Assembly: GCA_003854995.1 (NCBI GenBank)
Contig: RQOI01000503.1
Location: 1 to 18,171 of the forward strand
Length of the DNA stretch: 18,171 bases
DNA from: Candidatus Zhuqueibacterota bacterium
GTDB taxonomy: Bacteria; Zhuqueibacterota; Zhuqueibacteria; Residuimicrobiales; Krinioviventaceae
Direction: 5' to 3'
The position numbers were made by a program, and so were the translations under genes. Positions 1-7,465 of the stretch are shown piece after piece (the stretch's first letter is position 1; each line of letters starts with the position of its first letter). A model generated the notes under the pieces. That model worked only from the letters and a program-made list of their open reading frames with translations. It had not been told where the DNA came from and made no database searches.

Positions 1-1
1 C

Positions 2-34
2 AAGGCCTTCCGAACTCGAGAAGGCTTTTTTTTT
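2..34 (+). terminator. Intrinsic terminator in hisG leader (probable his attenuator)
   Basis: The arms GCCTTC (5-10) and GAAGGC (20-25) form a perfect 6-bp stem around a 9-nt loop, extendable by weak A-T/G-T pairs, and are followed at once by nine T (26-34). It lies only 30 nt before the hisG start codon. It could simply end an upstream transcript. However, the same arrangement (terminator directly before the first gene) recurs in the aromatic operon of this window, where a leader peptide and antiterminator are visible, so a histidine attenuator is inferred. The leader-peptide part would lie left of position 1 and cannot be seen. Confidence 0.75.
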
Positions 35-64
35 GTGCTGGCAATTTATTCAAGAGGAGTGAAC

Positions 65-958
65 ATGCGGAATTTGAGCCTTGATGACCATGTCCTGAAG
101 ATGGGGCTGCCCAAAGGCAGTCTGCAAGAGGCGACCTTCAGGCTCCTGGCTAAAGCCGGCTATCATTTTTCTGTCAGTAGTCGTTCCTATTTTCCTTCCA
201 TTGAGGACGATAGAATTCAGGCCATACTCATTCGTGCACAGGAAATTGCGCGCTATGTTCAGGATGGAGTGTTCGACGTCGGTTTGACGGGAAAGGACTG
301 GATTATGGAGAATCGGGCTGACGTCGTCGAGGTCGATTCGTTGGCCTATTCCAAGACGACAATGCGCCCGGTTCGCTGGGTGCTGGCGGTGCCGAATGAT
401 TCCGATATCAACAGCGTCGAGGATTTGCAGGGGAAACGAATTGCGACAGAAATCGTAAACCTGACGACCGATTGGCTGCAGGCAAAGGGTGTGACGGCTG
501 AAGTCGAGTTCTCCTGGGGGGCGACGGAGGTGAAAGCGCCGACGCTCGTCGATGCCATCGTCGAGGTGACCGAGACGGGCAGCTCACTGCGCAGCAATAA
601 TTTGCGCATTGTTGAAACAGTCCTCGAATCTCACACCATGCTCATCGCCAACAAGGAGAGCTGGCATCATCCGCAAAAACGGGAGACGATAGAAAACTTT
701 CACCTGATGCTGCAGGCGGCCATCGGTTCAGAGGGCAAGGTGGGTTTGAAAATGAATGTGCCGAAAGACAAACTTGAGATGGTCATGCAAACGCTTCCGG
801 CGATGAAACAACCGACGATCTCGCCGCTCTATGGCGTCGACTGGATGGCTGTGGAAATCATCGCGAATGAGTCGGTCGTTCGCGATCTGATCCCGGCCTT
901 GAAAAGAGCCGGTGCTCAAGATATCATCGAGTATCCATTGAATAAGGTGATTCACTAA
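65..958 (+). CDS. hisG: ATP phosphoribosyltransferase, long form
   Basis: HisG catalyses the first committed step of histidine synthesis, joining ATP and PRPP to form phosphoribosyl-ATP, and is the usual target of histidine feedback inhibition. The ATG at 65 is preferred over an in-frame GTG at 35 because AGGAG (54-58) is well placed before it and family homology begins there (LKMGLPKGSLQ at residues 11-21). The PRPP-binding segment ETGSSLRSNNL lies at about 170-180. The 297-residue length and the C-terminal part (about 215-297, with MNVPKDKLE and the ...SPLYGVDWMAVE stretch) show the long form with its own ACT-like histidine-binding domain, so no HisZ partner is required. It is the first gene of the his operon, 5 nt ahead of hisD. 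Confidence 0.97.
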   Translation: MRNLSLDDHVLKMGLPKGSLQEATFRLLAKAGYHFSVSSRSYFPSIEDDRIQAILIRAQEIARYVQDGVFDVGLTGKDWIMENRADVVEVDSLAYSKTTMRPVRWVLAVPNDSDINSVEDLQGKRIATEIVNLTTDWLQAKGVTAEVEFSWGATEVKAPTLVDAIVEVTETGSSLRSNNLRIVETVLESHTMLIANKESWHHPQKRETIENFHLMLQAAIGSEGKVGLKMNVPKDKLEMVMQTLPAMKQPTISPLYGVDWMAVEIIANESVVRDLIPALKRAGAQDIIEYPLNKVIH

Positions 959-963
959 CGCGG

Positions 964-2259
964 ATGGCTCAAGAAATGCGCATTTATGCAGGTCCAGACA
1001 TCGCAAAATATATCGAGCGCTTTGCGTCGCGCCGCAGCGACGCGTCAGATCAGGTCGAACGGTCTGTTGCGGCTATCCTCCGCCATGTCCGTGAGAATGG
1101 CGATGCGGCGCTGATCGAATACGGCAAAAAGTTTGATGGCGTCGATTACAATCGCCATCCGCTGCGGGTAGACGTTCAGTCGCTGGCCAAAGCGCATGCT
1201 GAGCTGGATGGCGAACTGGCGCAGGTCTTGCGCGAAGCGAGACAGAATATCCAGCGGTTCCACGAAAAGGGCTTGCCGCAGTCGCGCTTGCACTGGGAGG
1301 CGGATGGTGTGCTGCTAGGTCAACGCGTCACCGCGATAGAACGCGCCGGCGTCTACGTGCCCGGCGGACTGGCAGCTTACCCGTCTTCGCTGCTCATGGG
1401 CGTCGTGCCCGCGCAGGTGGCGGGAGTGCAGGAGATCATTGTCATCACGCCCTGCGATGCACAGGGCGAGGTGAATCACACCATTCTCGCCGCTGCCTAT
1501 GAGTTGGGTATCACCCGGGTTTTTCGCGTCGGCGGCGCGCACGGAATAGCCGCGCTGGCTTTTGGGACCACGACCATCCCGCGCGTGGATAAAATCGTTG
1601 GGCCGGGCAATATCTATGTCGCGACAGCCAAAAAGCTGCTGTACGGGCAGTGCGGCATCGATATGATCGCCGGGCCGAGTGAGGTGCTGATCATAGCTGA
1701 CCAGTCCGCTGATCCGGTCTATATTGCGGCAGATCTGCTCGCACAGGCGGAACACGATCCGCTCGCGGCCGCCATTTTACTGACCGACTCTAGCCGGCTC
1801 GCGGAGGCGACTCGCCGGCAGGTGGATGAGCAAACCAAAGAGCTCCCGCGCGCGGCGATCATCCATGAAGCCCTGGAAAATTATGGCGGCATCATACTCG
1901 CGGACAGCATGGAGGAGTGTTTCGAGCTGAGCAATCGCCTGGCGCCGGAACATCTCGGCCTGCACGTAAATGACCCCTGGGAAGCCCTGGGTCATATCCG
2001 GAACGCTGGTGCGATCTTTCTCGGCAGCTTTTCGCCGGAGGCGATCGGCGATTATTGGGCCGGGCCCAACCATGTGTTGCCGACCAACGGCTCAGCGCGT
2101 TTCTTTTCACCCCTTCGAGCAGAGGACTTTCTCAAGGTGAGCAGCATCATCGCCTACAGTCAACGCGCCATCCGCAGGCATGGCCGCAAAATAGAGGCGT
2201 TTGCCAAGAGCGAAGGCCTGCAGGCGCATGCCGCCGCTATCGCAAAGAGAATGAATTGA
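964..2259 (+). CDS. hisD: Histidinol dehydrogenase
   Basis: HisD is a zinc- and NAD-dependent enzyme that oxidises L-histidinol to L-histidine in two steps, the end of the pathway. The 431 residues match the usual family length. Visible signatures are GVYVPGGLAAYPSS (129-142), the KIVGPGNIYVATAK block (210-223) and AGPSE (236-240). Also present are putative zinc ligands Q261/H264 in LLAQAEHDP, the catalytic pair E329-H330 in APEHLGLH, D363 in IGDYWAGPNH, and H422 near the C terminus. The ATG at 964 follows hisG by 5 nt; its Shine-Dalgarno sequence is weak (AAGG at 944, spaced widely), so initiation may depend on coupling to hisG. The ATG at 976 is a less likely alternative start. The stop codon overlaps the hisC start (TGATG). 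Confidence 0.97.
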   Translation: MAQEMRIYAGPDIAKYIERFASRRSDASDQVERSVAAILRHVRENGDAALIEYGKKFDGVDYNRHPLRVDVQSLAKAHAELDGELAQVLREARQNIQRFHEKGLPQSRLHWEADGVLLGQRVTAIERAGVYVPGGLAAYPSSLLMGVVPAQVAGVQEIIVITPCDAQGEVNHTILAAAYELGITRVFRVGGAHGIAALAFGTTTIPRVDKIVGPGNIYVATAKKLLYGQCGIDMIAGPSEVLIIADQSADPVYIAADLLAQAEHDPLAAAILLTDSSRLAEATRRQVDEQTKELPRAAIIHEALENYGGIILADSMEECFELSNRLAPEHLGLHVNDPWEALGHIRNAGAIFLGSFSPEAIGDYWAGPNHVLPTNGSARFFSPLRAEDFLKVSSIIAYSQRAIRRHGRKIEAFAKSEGLQAHAAAIAKRMN

Positions 2260-3335
2260 TGACTGACTATTTCAAAAAATCGGTATTGGAGCTGCATGGC
2301 TACACCTCGCCGCCGCAAAGAGAGTACAGGGTCAAACTGAACCAAAACGAGAGTCCTTTTGATGTGCCGGATCCTGTGAAAATCGAATTGACGGCAGCGG
2401 CGAGGTCGCTGCTGTGGAATCGTTATCCCTGTAACGAATCTCCGGCGCTCATGCATCGCCTGGCACAGCGACATGCGGTCGAGCCGGAGCAAATTTTATT
2501 GGGAAACGGCTCGAATCAGCTGTTTCAGACGCTGCTGGCGGCGACGCTCGAGCCCGGTGATGCCGTCGTCTATACGCCGCCGACCTTTTCACTCTACGAA
2601 CTGTACACTCGCGTCTACGACGGTCGTCTCGTTCACGTCATGCAGCCGCCGGGCGCCGACTATCCGCTCTCTGAGGTGCTCGCCGCCATTAAAGATCATC
2701 GTCCCAGGCTGATCTATATCTGCTCGCCGAACAACCCGACGGGCTGGGAAATGGACCTGGACAGTCTCACGCGCATCTGTCAGGCTGCCCCTGGGCTCGT
2801 ATTTTTTGACGAGGCGTACGGCGAATTTTGCGCCCAGTCGGCCATTCCCTCCCTGGACAAATTTGAAAATCTGCTGATTTCGCGAACTTTTTCCAAAGCC
2901 TTCAGCATGGCAGGACTTCGATTTGGCTATTTTGTCGGCAACGCAGCGGTCATCGCGCAATTGCGCAAGGTGAATATCCCTTATAATATCAACATCTTTA
3001 CGGAATTGGCGGCTTTGCGCTTGCTTGAGCACGAGAAAGAGATGGCCAGAGGGATTGAATTTATCAAAAAAGAGCGCGATCGAGTCTTCGCCGCTTTGCA
3101 GTCGATGGCAGGGATCCTGGTCTTCCCCTCTGCGGCAAATTTCATCCTGATGAAAGGTCCAGCAGGTCTCGATCTGTTTCAAGCGCTCAAAGAACGCGGC
3201 ATTCTGGTCCGGGATATGACCGGGTACCCGCTGCTGTCAGGATATCAACGGGTCTCCATCGGTCTGGCGCATGAAAACGATATTTTTTTGCAGACTCTGG
3301 AGCAGATCATGCACGATAACGTGGAGAAGAGATGA
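2259..3335 (+). CDS. hisC: Histidinol-phosphate aminotransferase
   Basis: This PLP-dependent fold-type I aminotransferase converts imidazole-acetol phosphate and glutamate to histidinol phosphate. The open frame extends further upstream inside hisD, but homology starts at the ATG that shares one base with the hisD stop codon, giving 358 residues, typical of HisC. The motifs are KLNQNESPF (26-34), GNGSNQLF near 82-89, SPNNPTG (156-162), the PLP-contacting FFDEAY (182-187) and RTFSKAFSMAGLRFGY with the Schiff-base lysine K213. The enzyme may also act on aromatic amino acids, as HisC homologues do in some bacteria. That would matter here because no separate aromatic aminotransferase is seen beside tyrA, but it is inference only. 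It overlaps hisB by ATGA. Confidence 0.96.
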   Translation: MTDYFKKSVLELHGYTSPPQREYRVKLNQNESPFDVPDPVKIELTAAARSLLWNRYPCNESPALMHRLAQRHAVEPEQILLGNGSNQLFQTLLAATLEPGDAVVYTPPTFSLYELYTRVYDGRLVHVMQPPGADYPLSEVLAAIKDHRPRLIYICSPNNPTGWEMDLDSLTRICQAAPGLVFFDEAYGEFCAQSAIPSLDKFENLLISRTFSKAFSMAGLRFGYFVGNAAVIAQLRKVNIPYNINIFTELAALRLLEHEKEMARGIEFIKKERDRVFAALQSMAGILVFPSAANFILMKGPAGLDLFQALKERGILVRDMTGYPLLSGYQRVSIGLAHENDIFLQTLEQIMHDNVEKR

Positions 3336-3925
3336 TGGCGCGCACTGCACATGTGGAACGTTCGACAAAAGAGACCAGGATAACGGTTGCATTGAACATT
3401 GACGGCGCAAACGACAGCTCTATCGACTCGGGCATTGGATTTTTTGATCACCTGCTGGACGCGTTGCAGCGGCACGCGGGATTTGATTTGCAGCTCAAGG
3501 CAGAGGGCGATCTGCACGTCGATGGTCACCATACGGTTGAGGATGTGGGCATTGCGTTGGGAACGGCTCTGCTCGAGGCGATCGGCGATGCGCGCGGCGT
3601 GGCGCGATTCGGCCATGCCTACTGCCCCATGGATGAATCTCTGGCACGAGCTGTTGTCGATATCAGCGGACGGCCATTTCTTCATTATGACTGCGCCATT
3701 CCTCTCGTACGCGTCGGTGATTTTGACGGCGAACTCTTTGCCGAGTTTTTGCGCGCCCTGGCGATGAACGCCAGAATGGCGCTGCACGTCGAATTGCTCT
3801 ACGGCGCCAACCAGCACCATGCCATGGAGGCAATGATGAAAGCGACGGCGCGAGCGCTGAAAATGGCCCTCGCCATTGATGGGGGCGAGAGAGAAATACC
3901 ATCCACCAAGGGAGTGCTGATTTGA
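3332..3925 (+). CDS. hisB: Imidazoleglycerol-phosphate dehydratase (monofunctional)
   Basis: HisB dehydrates imidazole-glycerol phosphate to imidazole-acetol phosphate using two metal ions. Seen are FFDHLLDALQRH (37-48), the metal-binding DGHHTVEDVGIALG (64-77), the YGANQHHAMEAMMKATARAL region (157-176) and a C-terminal STKGVL. The protein is 197 residues and lacks the N-terminal histidinol-phosphatase domain of the bifunctional enterobacterial HisB. The start may be 3332 or the adjacent ATG at 3335; GGAG at 3323-3326 suits either. The ATGA overlap with hisC and the TTGA overlap with hisH imply translational coupling. Confidence 0.97.
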   Translation: MMARTAHVERSTKETRITVALNIDGANDSSIDSGIGFFDHLLDALQRHAGFDLQLKAEGDLHVDGHHTVEDVGIALGTALLEAIGDARGVARFGHAYCPMDESLARAVVDISGRPFLHYDCAIPLVRVGDFDGELFAEFLRALAMNARMALHVELLYGANQHHAMEAMMKATARALKMALAIDGGEREIPSTKGVLI

Positions 3926-4521
3926 TCTCCATCATCGACTATGACGCCGGCAATTTGCGCAGTGTGCAAAAAGCGCTGGAAAGCTGCGGCGCCAGAACGC
4001 GCATCACAAACAAGCCGGATGAGCTGCAAGAAGCGGACAAGGTGGTCTTTCCGGGCGTCGGGGCATTCGGCAGAGCGATGCAGGCGGTGCGCGACTATGG
4101 CTTTATCGATGCCATTCTTCGTTTTATCGACAGCGGTCGGCCCTTTCTGGGCATCTGCATTGGCATGCAGCTCATGTTGGAAACAAGTGCAGAGAGCCCC
4201 GGCGTGCGCGGTCTGGGGCTCGTCAAGGGCGATGTCAAGCGATTTTCGCAAGAGATCAAAGTCCCGCATTTGGGCTGGAACGAGGTGCATCAGGTTGGTG
4301 CGAGTCCGCTGTGGGAGAATATCCCGGATGGCAGCTATTTTTATTTCGCCCATTCATACTATGTTGAGCCGCGGGATCGCCAGATCATCGTGGGTGCAAC
4401 CGATTATTTTGGCGCTGTCCCGGTCGCGATTCGATTTGATAATGTATATGGTCTGCAATTTCATCCGGAAAAGTCACAGCAGCACGGTCTGCAAATTTTG
4501 CGGAATTTTGTCAATCTGTGA
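3922..4521 (+). CDS. hisH: Imidazole glycerol phosphate synthase, glutaminase subunit
   Basis: HisH is the class-I glutamine amidotransferase subunit that releases ammonia from glutamine and channels it to HisF. The catalytic triad is visible: C79 in FLGICIGMQL, and H181 and E183 in QFHPEKS. The length of 199 residues is typical. The start is an unusual TTG at 3922, since homology begins at ISIIDYDAGN and no ATG or GTG lies upstream in frame before the sequence loses similarity. A strong AAGGGAG (3908-3914) sits 7 nt before it. The start overlaps the hisB stop by 4 nt. HisA lies between it and its partner HisF, as in many his operons. Confidence 0.96.
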   Translation: MISIIDYDAGNLRSVQKALESCGARTRITNKPDELQEADKVVFPGVGAFGRAMQAVRDYGFIDAILRFIDSGRPFLGICIGMQLMLETSAESPGVRGLGLVKGDVKRFSQEIKVPHLGWNEVHQVGASPLWENIPDGSYFYFAHSYYVEPRDRQIIVGATDYFGAVPVAIRFDNVYGLQFHPEKSQQHGLQILRNFVNL

Positions 4522-4535
4522 GGAGACCATTTGTC

Positions 4536-5291
4536 ATGCTCATTCTGCCGGCGATTGATCTGCTCGATGGGCGAGCGGTCCGTCTGAAGCAAGGTGTCGA
4601 AAAGACGAAAAAGGTGTACAGCGAAGATCCGCCGGCGGTCGCCCTGCAGTGGCAGGCGCAGGGCGCGGCAATGATCCATGTCGTCAATCTGGATGGTGCT
4701 TTCGGACGATCGCAAAAAAACGTGCAGGTCATTCGCCAGATCATTGCCGTCCTGGATGTGCCGATTCAGCTGGGCGGCGGCATCAAAACCCTTGACCAGG
4801 CCCGGCAATGGCTCGATCTTGGCGTCAGTCGCGTCATTTTCGGTACGATCGCACTGACGCAGCCGCAGATCGTCGCAGCAGCGGTCGCTGAGTGGGGTGC
4901 GAGCAAGATCGTCATCGGACTGGATGGTCGCGAGGGCAAGGTGGCGATTCACGGCTGGCTGGAGCAGAGCGAAACCGATGTCCTGGCTCTGGCTCTGCGC
5001 ATGCGAGATCTCGGCGCCGAGCGCGTCATTTACACCGATGTGCAGCGTGATGGCGAGCAAGTCGGACCCAACATCGCCGGCACGGCCGAGCTGGCGCGCG
5101 CGTCAGGCATGGCCGTCATCGCTTCCGGCGGCTTTTCCAAGATTGAACATTTTACGCAGCTGGCCGCTCTGCAGGAGCCTCTCATCGAAGGCGCGATCGT
5201 CGGCACAGCGCTCTATGAGGGCAGCCTTTCATTGCCGGATTTGATCCGTTCAACTCGCCAGGCGCCTGGCAAAAAAGGGACACCATGTTAG
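4536..5291 (+). CDS. hisA: ProFAR isomerase (HisA)
   Basis: HisA is a (beta/alpha)8-barrel isomerase that converts ProFAR to PRFAR by an Amadori rearrangement. The ATG at 4536 is chosen: GAGGAG (4520-4525) lies about 10 nt upstream and the family starts with ILPAIDLLDGRAVRL. An in-frame GTG at 4518 would add six unsupported residues and overlap hisH. The catalytic general base is D8, and the second-half acid is D130 in VIGLDGREGKV. The phosphate-binding loops are LGGGIKT (79-85) and the ASGGFS segment near residue 197. The length is 251 residues. The end overlaps hisF by 7 nt. Confidence 0.96.
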   Translation: MLILPAIDLLDGRAVRLKQGVEKTKKVYSEDPPAVALQWQAQGAAMIHVVNLDGAFGRSQKNVQVIRQIIAVLDVPIQLGGGIKTLDQARQWLDLGVSRVIFGTIALTQPQIVAAAVAEWGASKIVIGLDGREGKVAIHGWLEQSETDVLALALRMRDLGAERVIYTDVQRDGEQVGPNIAGTAELARASGMAVIASGGFSKIEHFTQLAALQEPLIEGAIVGTALYEGSLSLPDLIRSTRQAPGKKGTPC

Positions 5292-6043
5292 CGAAACGAA
5301 TCATCCCATGCCTTGATGTCAAGGACGGACGCGTCGTCAAAGGCATCAACTTTTTACATCTGCAGGACGCCGGCGATCCTGTTGAGCAGGCGCGCTACTA
5401 CGATGAGCAAGGAGCGGACGAGCTGGTCTATCTCGATATCACCGCTTCGCACGAAAAAAGAGACATCATGCTCGATGTGGTGCGGCGTACCTCAGAGAAG
5501 GTTTTCATGCCGCTGACGGTCGGCGGCGGCGTTCGCACCGCCGCGGACGCGCACATTCTGCTCAAAAGCGGCGCCGACAAGATAACCATCAATACAGCGG
5601 CTGTCCTCCGTCCGGATCTGATTAAAGAGTGCTCAGATCGATTTGGCGCCCAGGCGACTGTCCTGGCAATAGATGCGAAAAGATGCGGCGACAAGAGATG
5701 GCAGGTCTATATTTATGGCGGTCGAGAGCCTGTCGACAGCGATGCCCTCGAATGGGCGCAATATGCGGAAGAGCTCGGCGCCGGTGAAATTCTGCTCACA
5801 TCAATGGACCGAGACGGCACCAAACGTGGCTTTGATATCGAGTTGACGCGCACCATCTCTCAGGCCGTGACCATTCCTGTCATCGCATCCGGCGGCTGCG
5901 GCGCCGTGGAACATTTCGAAAAAGTTTTCACGCTCGGCGCTGCTGACGCAGCGCTGGCAGCGTCCATTTTTCACTATCGAGAAAATTCCATTCAGGAGGT
6001 CAAGGCTTTTTTGCGCGAAAGGAGTATCTGTGTCAGAAATTGA
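5285..6043 (+). CDS. hisF: Imidazole glycerol phosphate synthase, cyclase subunit
   Basis: HisF is the barrel-shaped cyclase that combines PRFAR with ammonia from HisH, giving imidazole-glycerol phosphate and AICAR. The catalytic aspartates fall at the canonical positions D11 (CLDVKDGRVVKG) and D130 (VLAIDAKR). The phosphate loops TVGGGVRT (78-85) and ASGGCG are present. The 252 residues match the family. The ATG overlaps the hisA stop by 7 nt and is preceded by AAAGGGA. HisF is paralogous to HisA, and the two similar barrel genes lie side by side. Confidence 0.97.
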   Translation: MLAKRIIPCLDVKDGRVVKGINFLHLQDAGDPVEQARYYDEQGADELVYLDITASHEKRDIMLDVVRRTSEKVFMPLTVGGGVRTAADAHILLKSGADKITINTAAVLRPDLIKECSDRFGAQATVLAIDAKRCGDKRWQVYIYGGREPVDSDALEWAQYAEELGAGEILLTSMDRDGTKRGFDIELTRTISQAVTIPVIASGGCGAVEHFEKVFTLGAADAALAASIFHYRENSIQEVKAFLRERSICVRN

Positions 6044-6395
6044 AAAAGTGAACTTGAATGACTGGCTCGATCGCGTTAAATTTGACCGGCACGGCCTGGT
6101 GGCGGCTGTGGTCCAAGACGCTATCGATAAGAGCGTTCTCATGCTCGGCTATATGAATGCCGAGAGCATTCAAAAGACGCTGATGACGAGGAAAGTGACG
6201 TTCTGGAGTCGCTCGCGAAAACAGCTCTGGACAAAAGGAGAGACATCCGGACATTTCTTAAACCTCGTCGGCATGTACCTCGATTGCGATGGCGACGCCA
6301 TTCTCGTCAAAGCCAAACCAATCGGGCCGACATGCCACACCCAGAAAAAGTCGTGTTTTTCCTGGCAACTGGTCGAGCAAGGCTTTGAAGAATGA
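6030..6395 (+). CDS. hisI: Phosphoribosyl-AMP cyclohydrolase (monofunctional)
   Basis: This zinc enzyme hydrolyses the adenine ring of PR-AMP to give ProFAR. The 121 residues cover only the cyclohydrolase domain: FWSRSRKQLWTKGETSGH (58-75), the metal-binding D85-C86-D87-G-D89, and C102 and C109 in GPTCHTQKKSCF. The pyrophosphohydrolase (HisE) domain of bifunctional HisIE is absent and no hisE follows. A GTG start at 6030 is supported by AAAGGAG (6018-6024) with 5-nt spacing, and overlaps the hisF end by 14 nt. The stop overlaps the next gene as ATGA. Confidence 0.95.
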   Translation: MSEIEKVNLNDWLDRVKFDRHGLVAAVVQDAIDKSVLMLGYMNAESIQKTLMTRKVTFWSRSRKQLWTKGETSGHFLNLVGMYLDCDGDAILVKAKPIGPTCHTQKKSCFSWQLVEQGFEE

Positions 6396-7255
6396 ACACG
6401 TGTAATCGTTTGATAGTGGCGGGCATCCTCCTCCTCTTCTGTCCTCGAATCAGTGAATCCTGTCTCGCACAAGACCAGCAGATCTTTTTCCAAGAGTCCA
6501 CTTTCACCAAGTTTGCCTATCCGCATGGTGAGCTGGACGAGGAATTCACCCAAAAACTGGAAAAGGAATCGGCCGCGCAGTTTCCCAAAGCCGGTTTGCG
6601 GATGGTGCGCAGCTATATTACGATCGACAAGCCCAGAAAAGTTGTCTCTTACTATTCAGGTTTGTGCGGCAAGCGATTTCAAAAAAGAGGCGATCGGTTC
6701 ACCTATATCTTTTCAGAGATGGACGATGTGCCGGCGAGTCGCATAGAAATATATCCCGTGGTGATGGGGCGAATTCATCATGAATTCTGGCCAAGCCGCA
6801 TCGATATCTATCTGATACGATTTCCAATATCGATCGATGCAACTTTGCCCACAGGAAGATCAGCGGAAAGTCTTGCGCTTCGGATAGGTCCATTTTACTA
6901 CCCTGGCGTTCTTCGCGAGGACGTCGCTTTGATCGATATGGAACAGTTTGGCGCAGAGTCAGAGGTGTTTGTCATCGAAACAGCGGATGATTTCGATGTC
7001 ATTTATGAATTCTTCCGGCGGCAGTACGGGGGCATCGCCGTCCGTCCGGCTCGCGATGGCGATATGCTGACGCGAAATTTTGAGATCGATATCAGTCGTG
7101 CACTGGGCGAAGCGGATCGGGATAAATTATTGTATCTATATGTCGAAGAAAATCCGCTGGTCTCTGATCGCACCGGCAATTCGCAGGTTTATCGGGGCAA
7201 AGTTTTTGTGCGCTATGTCTTTTGGAAAAAGTCAAAGGAAGATTATAGCGATTGA
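6392..7255 (+). CDS. Secreted protein of unknown function, coupled to hisI
   Basis: I do not recognise this family. The 287 residues begin with a hydrophobic signal-peptide-like segment (about 5-19) and a plausible cleavage site after CLA (24-26), suggesting export to the periplasm or beyond. The mature part seems to hold two copies of one domain, about 41-143 and 168-278. Each has an F-x-Y-P start, a hydrophobic-aromatic helix (VVSYYSGLCGKRF versus VIYEFFRRQYGGI) and a late beta-rich end (RIDIYLIRF versus KVFVRYVFW). The similarity is weak and was judged by eye. ATGA overlap with hisI indicates translation from the his mRNA, but nothing in the sequence suggests a histidine-pathway activity; it may be a passenger. 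No strong terminator follows, only a weak 5-bp hairpin at 7261-7273. Confidence 0.85.
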   Translation: MNTCNRLIVAGILLLFCPRISESCLAQDQQIFFQESTFTKFAYPHGELDEEFTQKLEKESAAQFPKAGLRMVRSYITIDKPRKVVSYYSGLCGKRFQKRGDRFTYIFSEMDDVPASRIEIYPVVMGRIHHEFWPSRIDIYLIRFPISIDATLPTGRSAESLALRIGPFYYPGVLREDVALIDMEQFGAESEVFVIETADDFDVIYEFFRRQYGGIAVRPARDGDMLTRNFEIDISRALGEADRDKLLYLYVEENPLVSDRTGNSQVYRGKVFVRYVFWKKSKEDYSD

Positions 7256-7415
7256 CGATTCTTGAAGGTCAAGTTGTCTACGGAAAATGAGATCACCGGC
7301 ATCGATACGATAAACAGTGGCTGTTGACCTGCGCTCGATCCCGCAACTGCGGATTCAGCCTAAAAATGTCACAACTTTTTTCCAAACAACTGATCATATC
7401 TTTTTTTAAAAGTAC

Positions 7416-7442
7416 TTGATTTTTTGCCAAGATTGATATAAT
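7416..7442 (+). promoter_or_regulatory. Candidate sigma-70-like promoter for the C11 peptidase gene
   Basis: A perfect TATAAT (7437-7442) lies 23 nt before the peptidase ATG within an AT-rich stretch of the 210-nt gap after the secreted-protein gene. The -35 would be TTGATT (7416-7421) with a short 15-nt spacer, or ACTTGA (7414-7419) with 17 nt. A strong GGAGGAG (7457-7463) follows. This suggests the peptidase is transcribed independently of the his operon. The rest of the 7256-7465 gap holds only small imperfect hairpins. Confidence 0.55.
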
Positions 7443-7465
7443 ATCTGTAAACCTACGGAGGAGAT

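Noticed and set aside
7261..7273. Small hairpin CTTGA/TCAAG just after the secreted-protein stop codon as his-operon terminator
   Set aside because: Five mostly AT pairs, a 3-nt loop and no run of T; too weak to support.
7319..7360. Nested inverted repeats (GGCTG/CAGCC around CCGC/GCGG) in the gap before the peptidase gene
   Set aside because: The stems are short with a 17-nt unpaired stretch and no T-run follows; insufficient to call a terminator or riboswitch.
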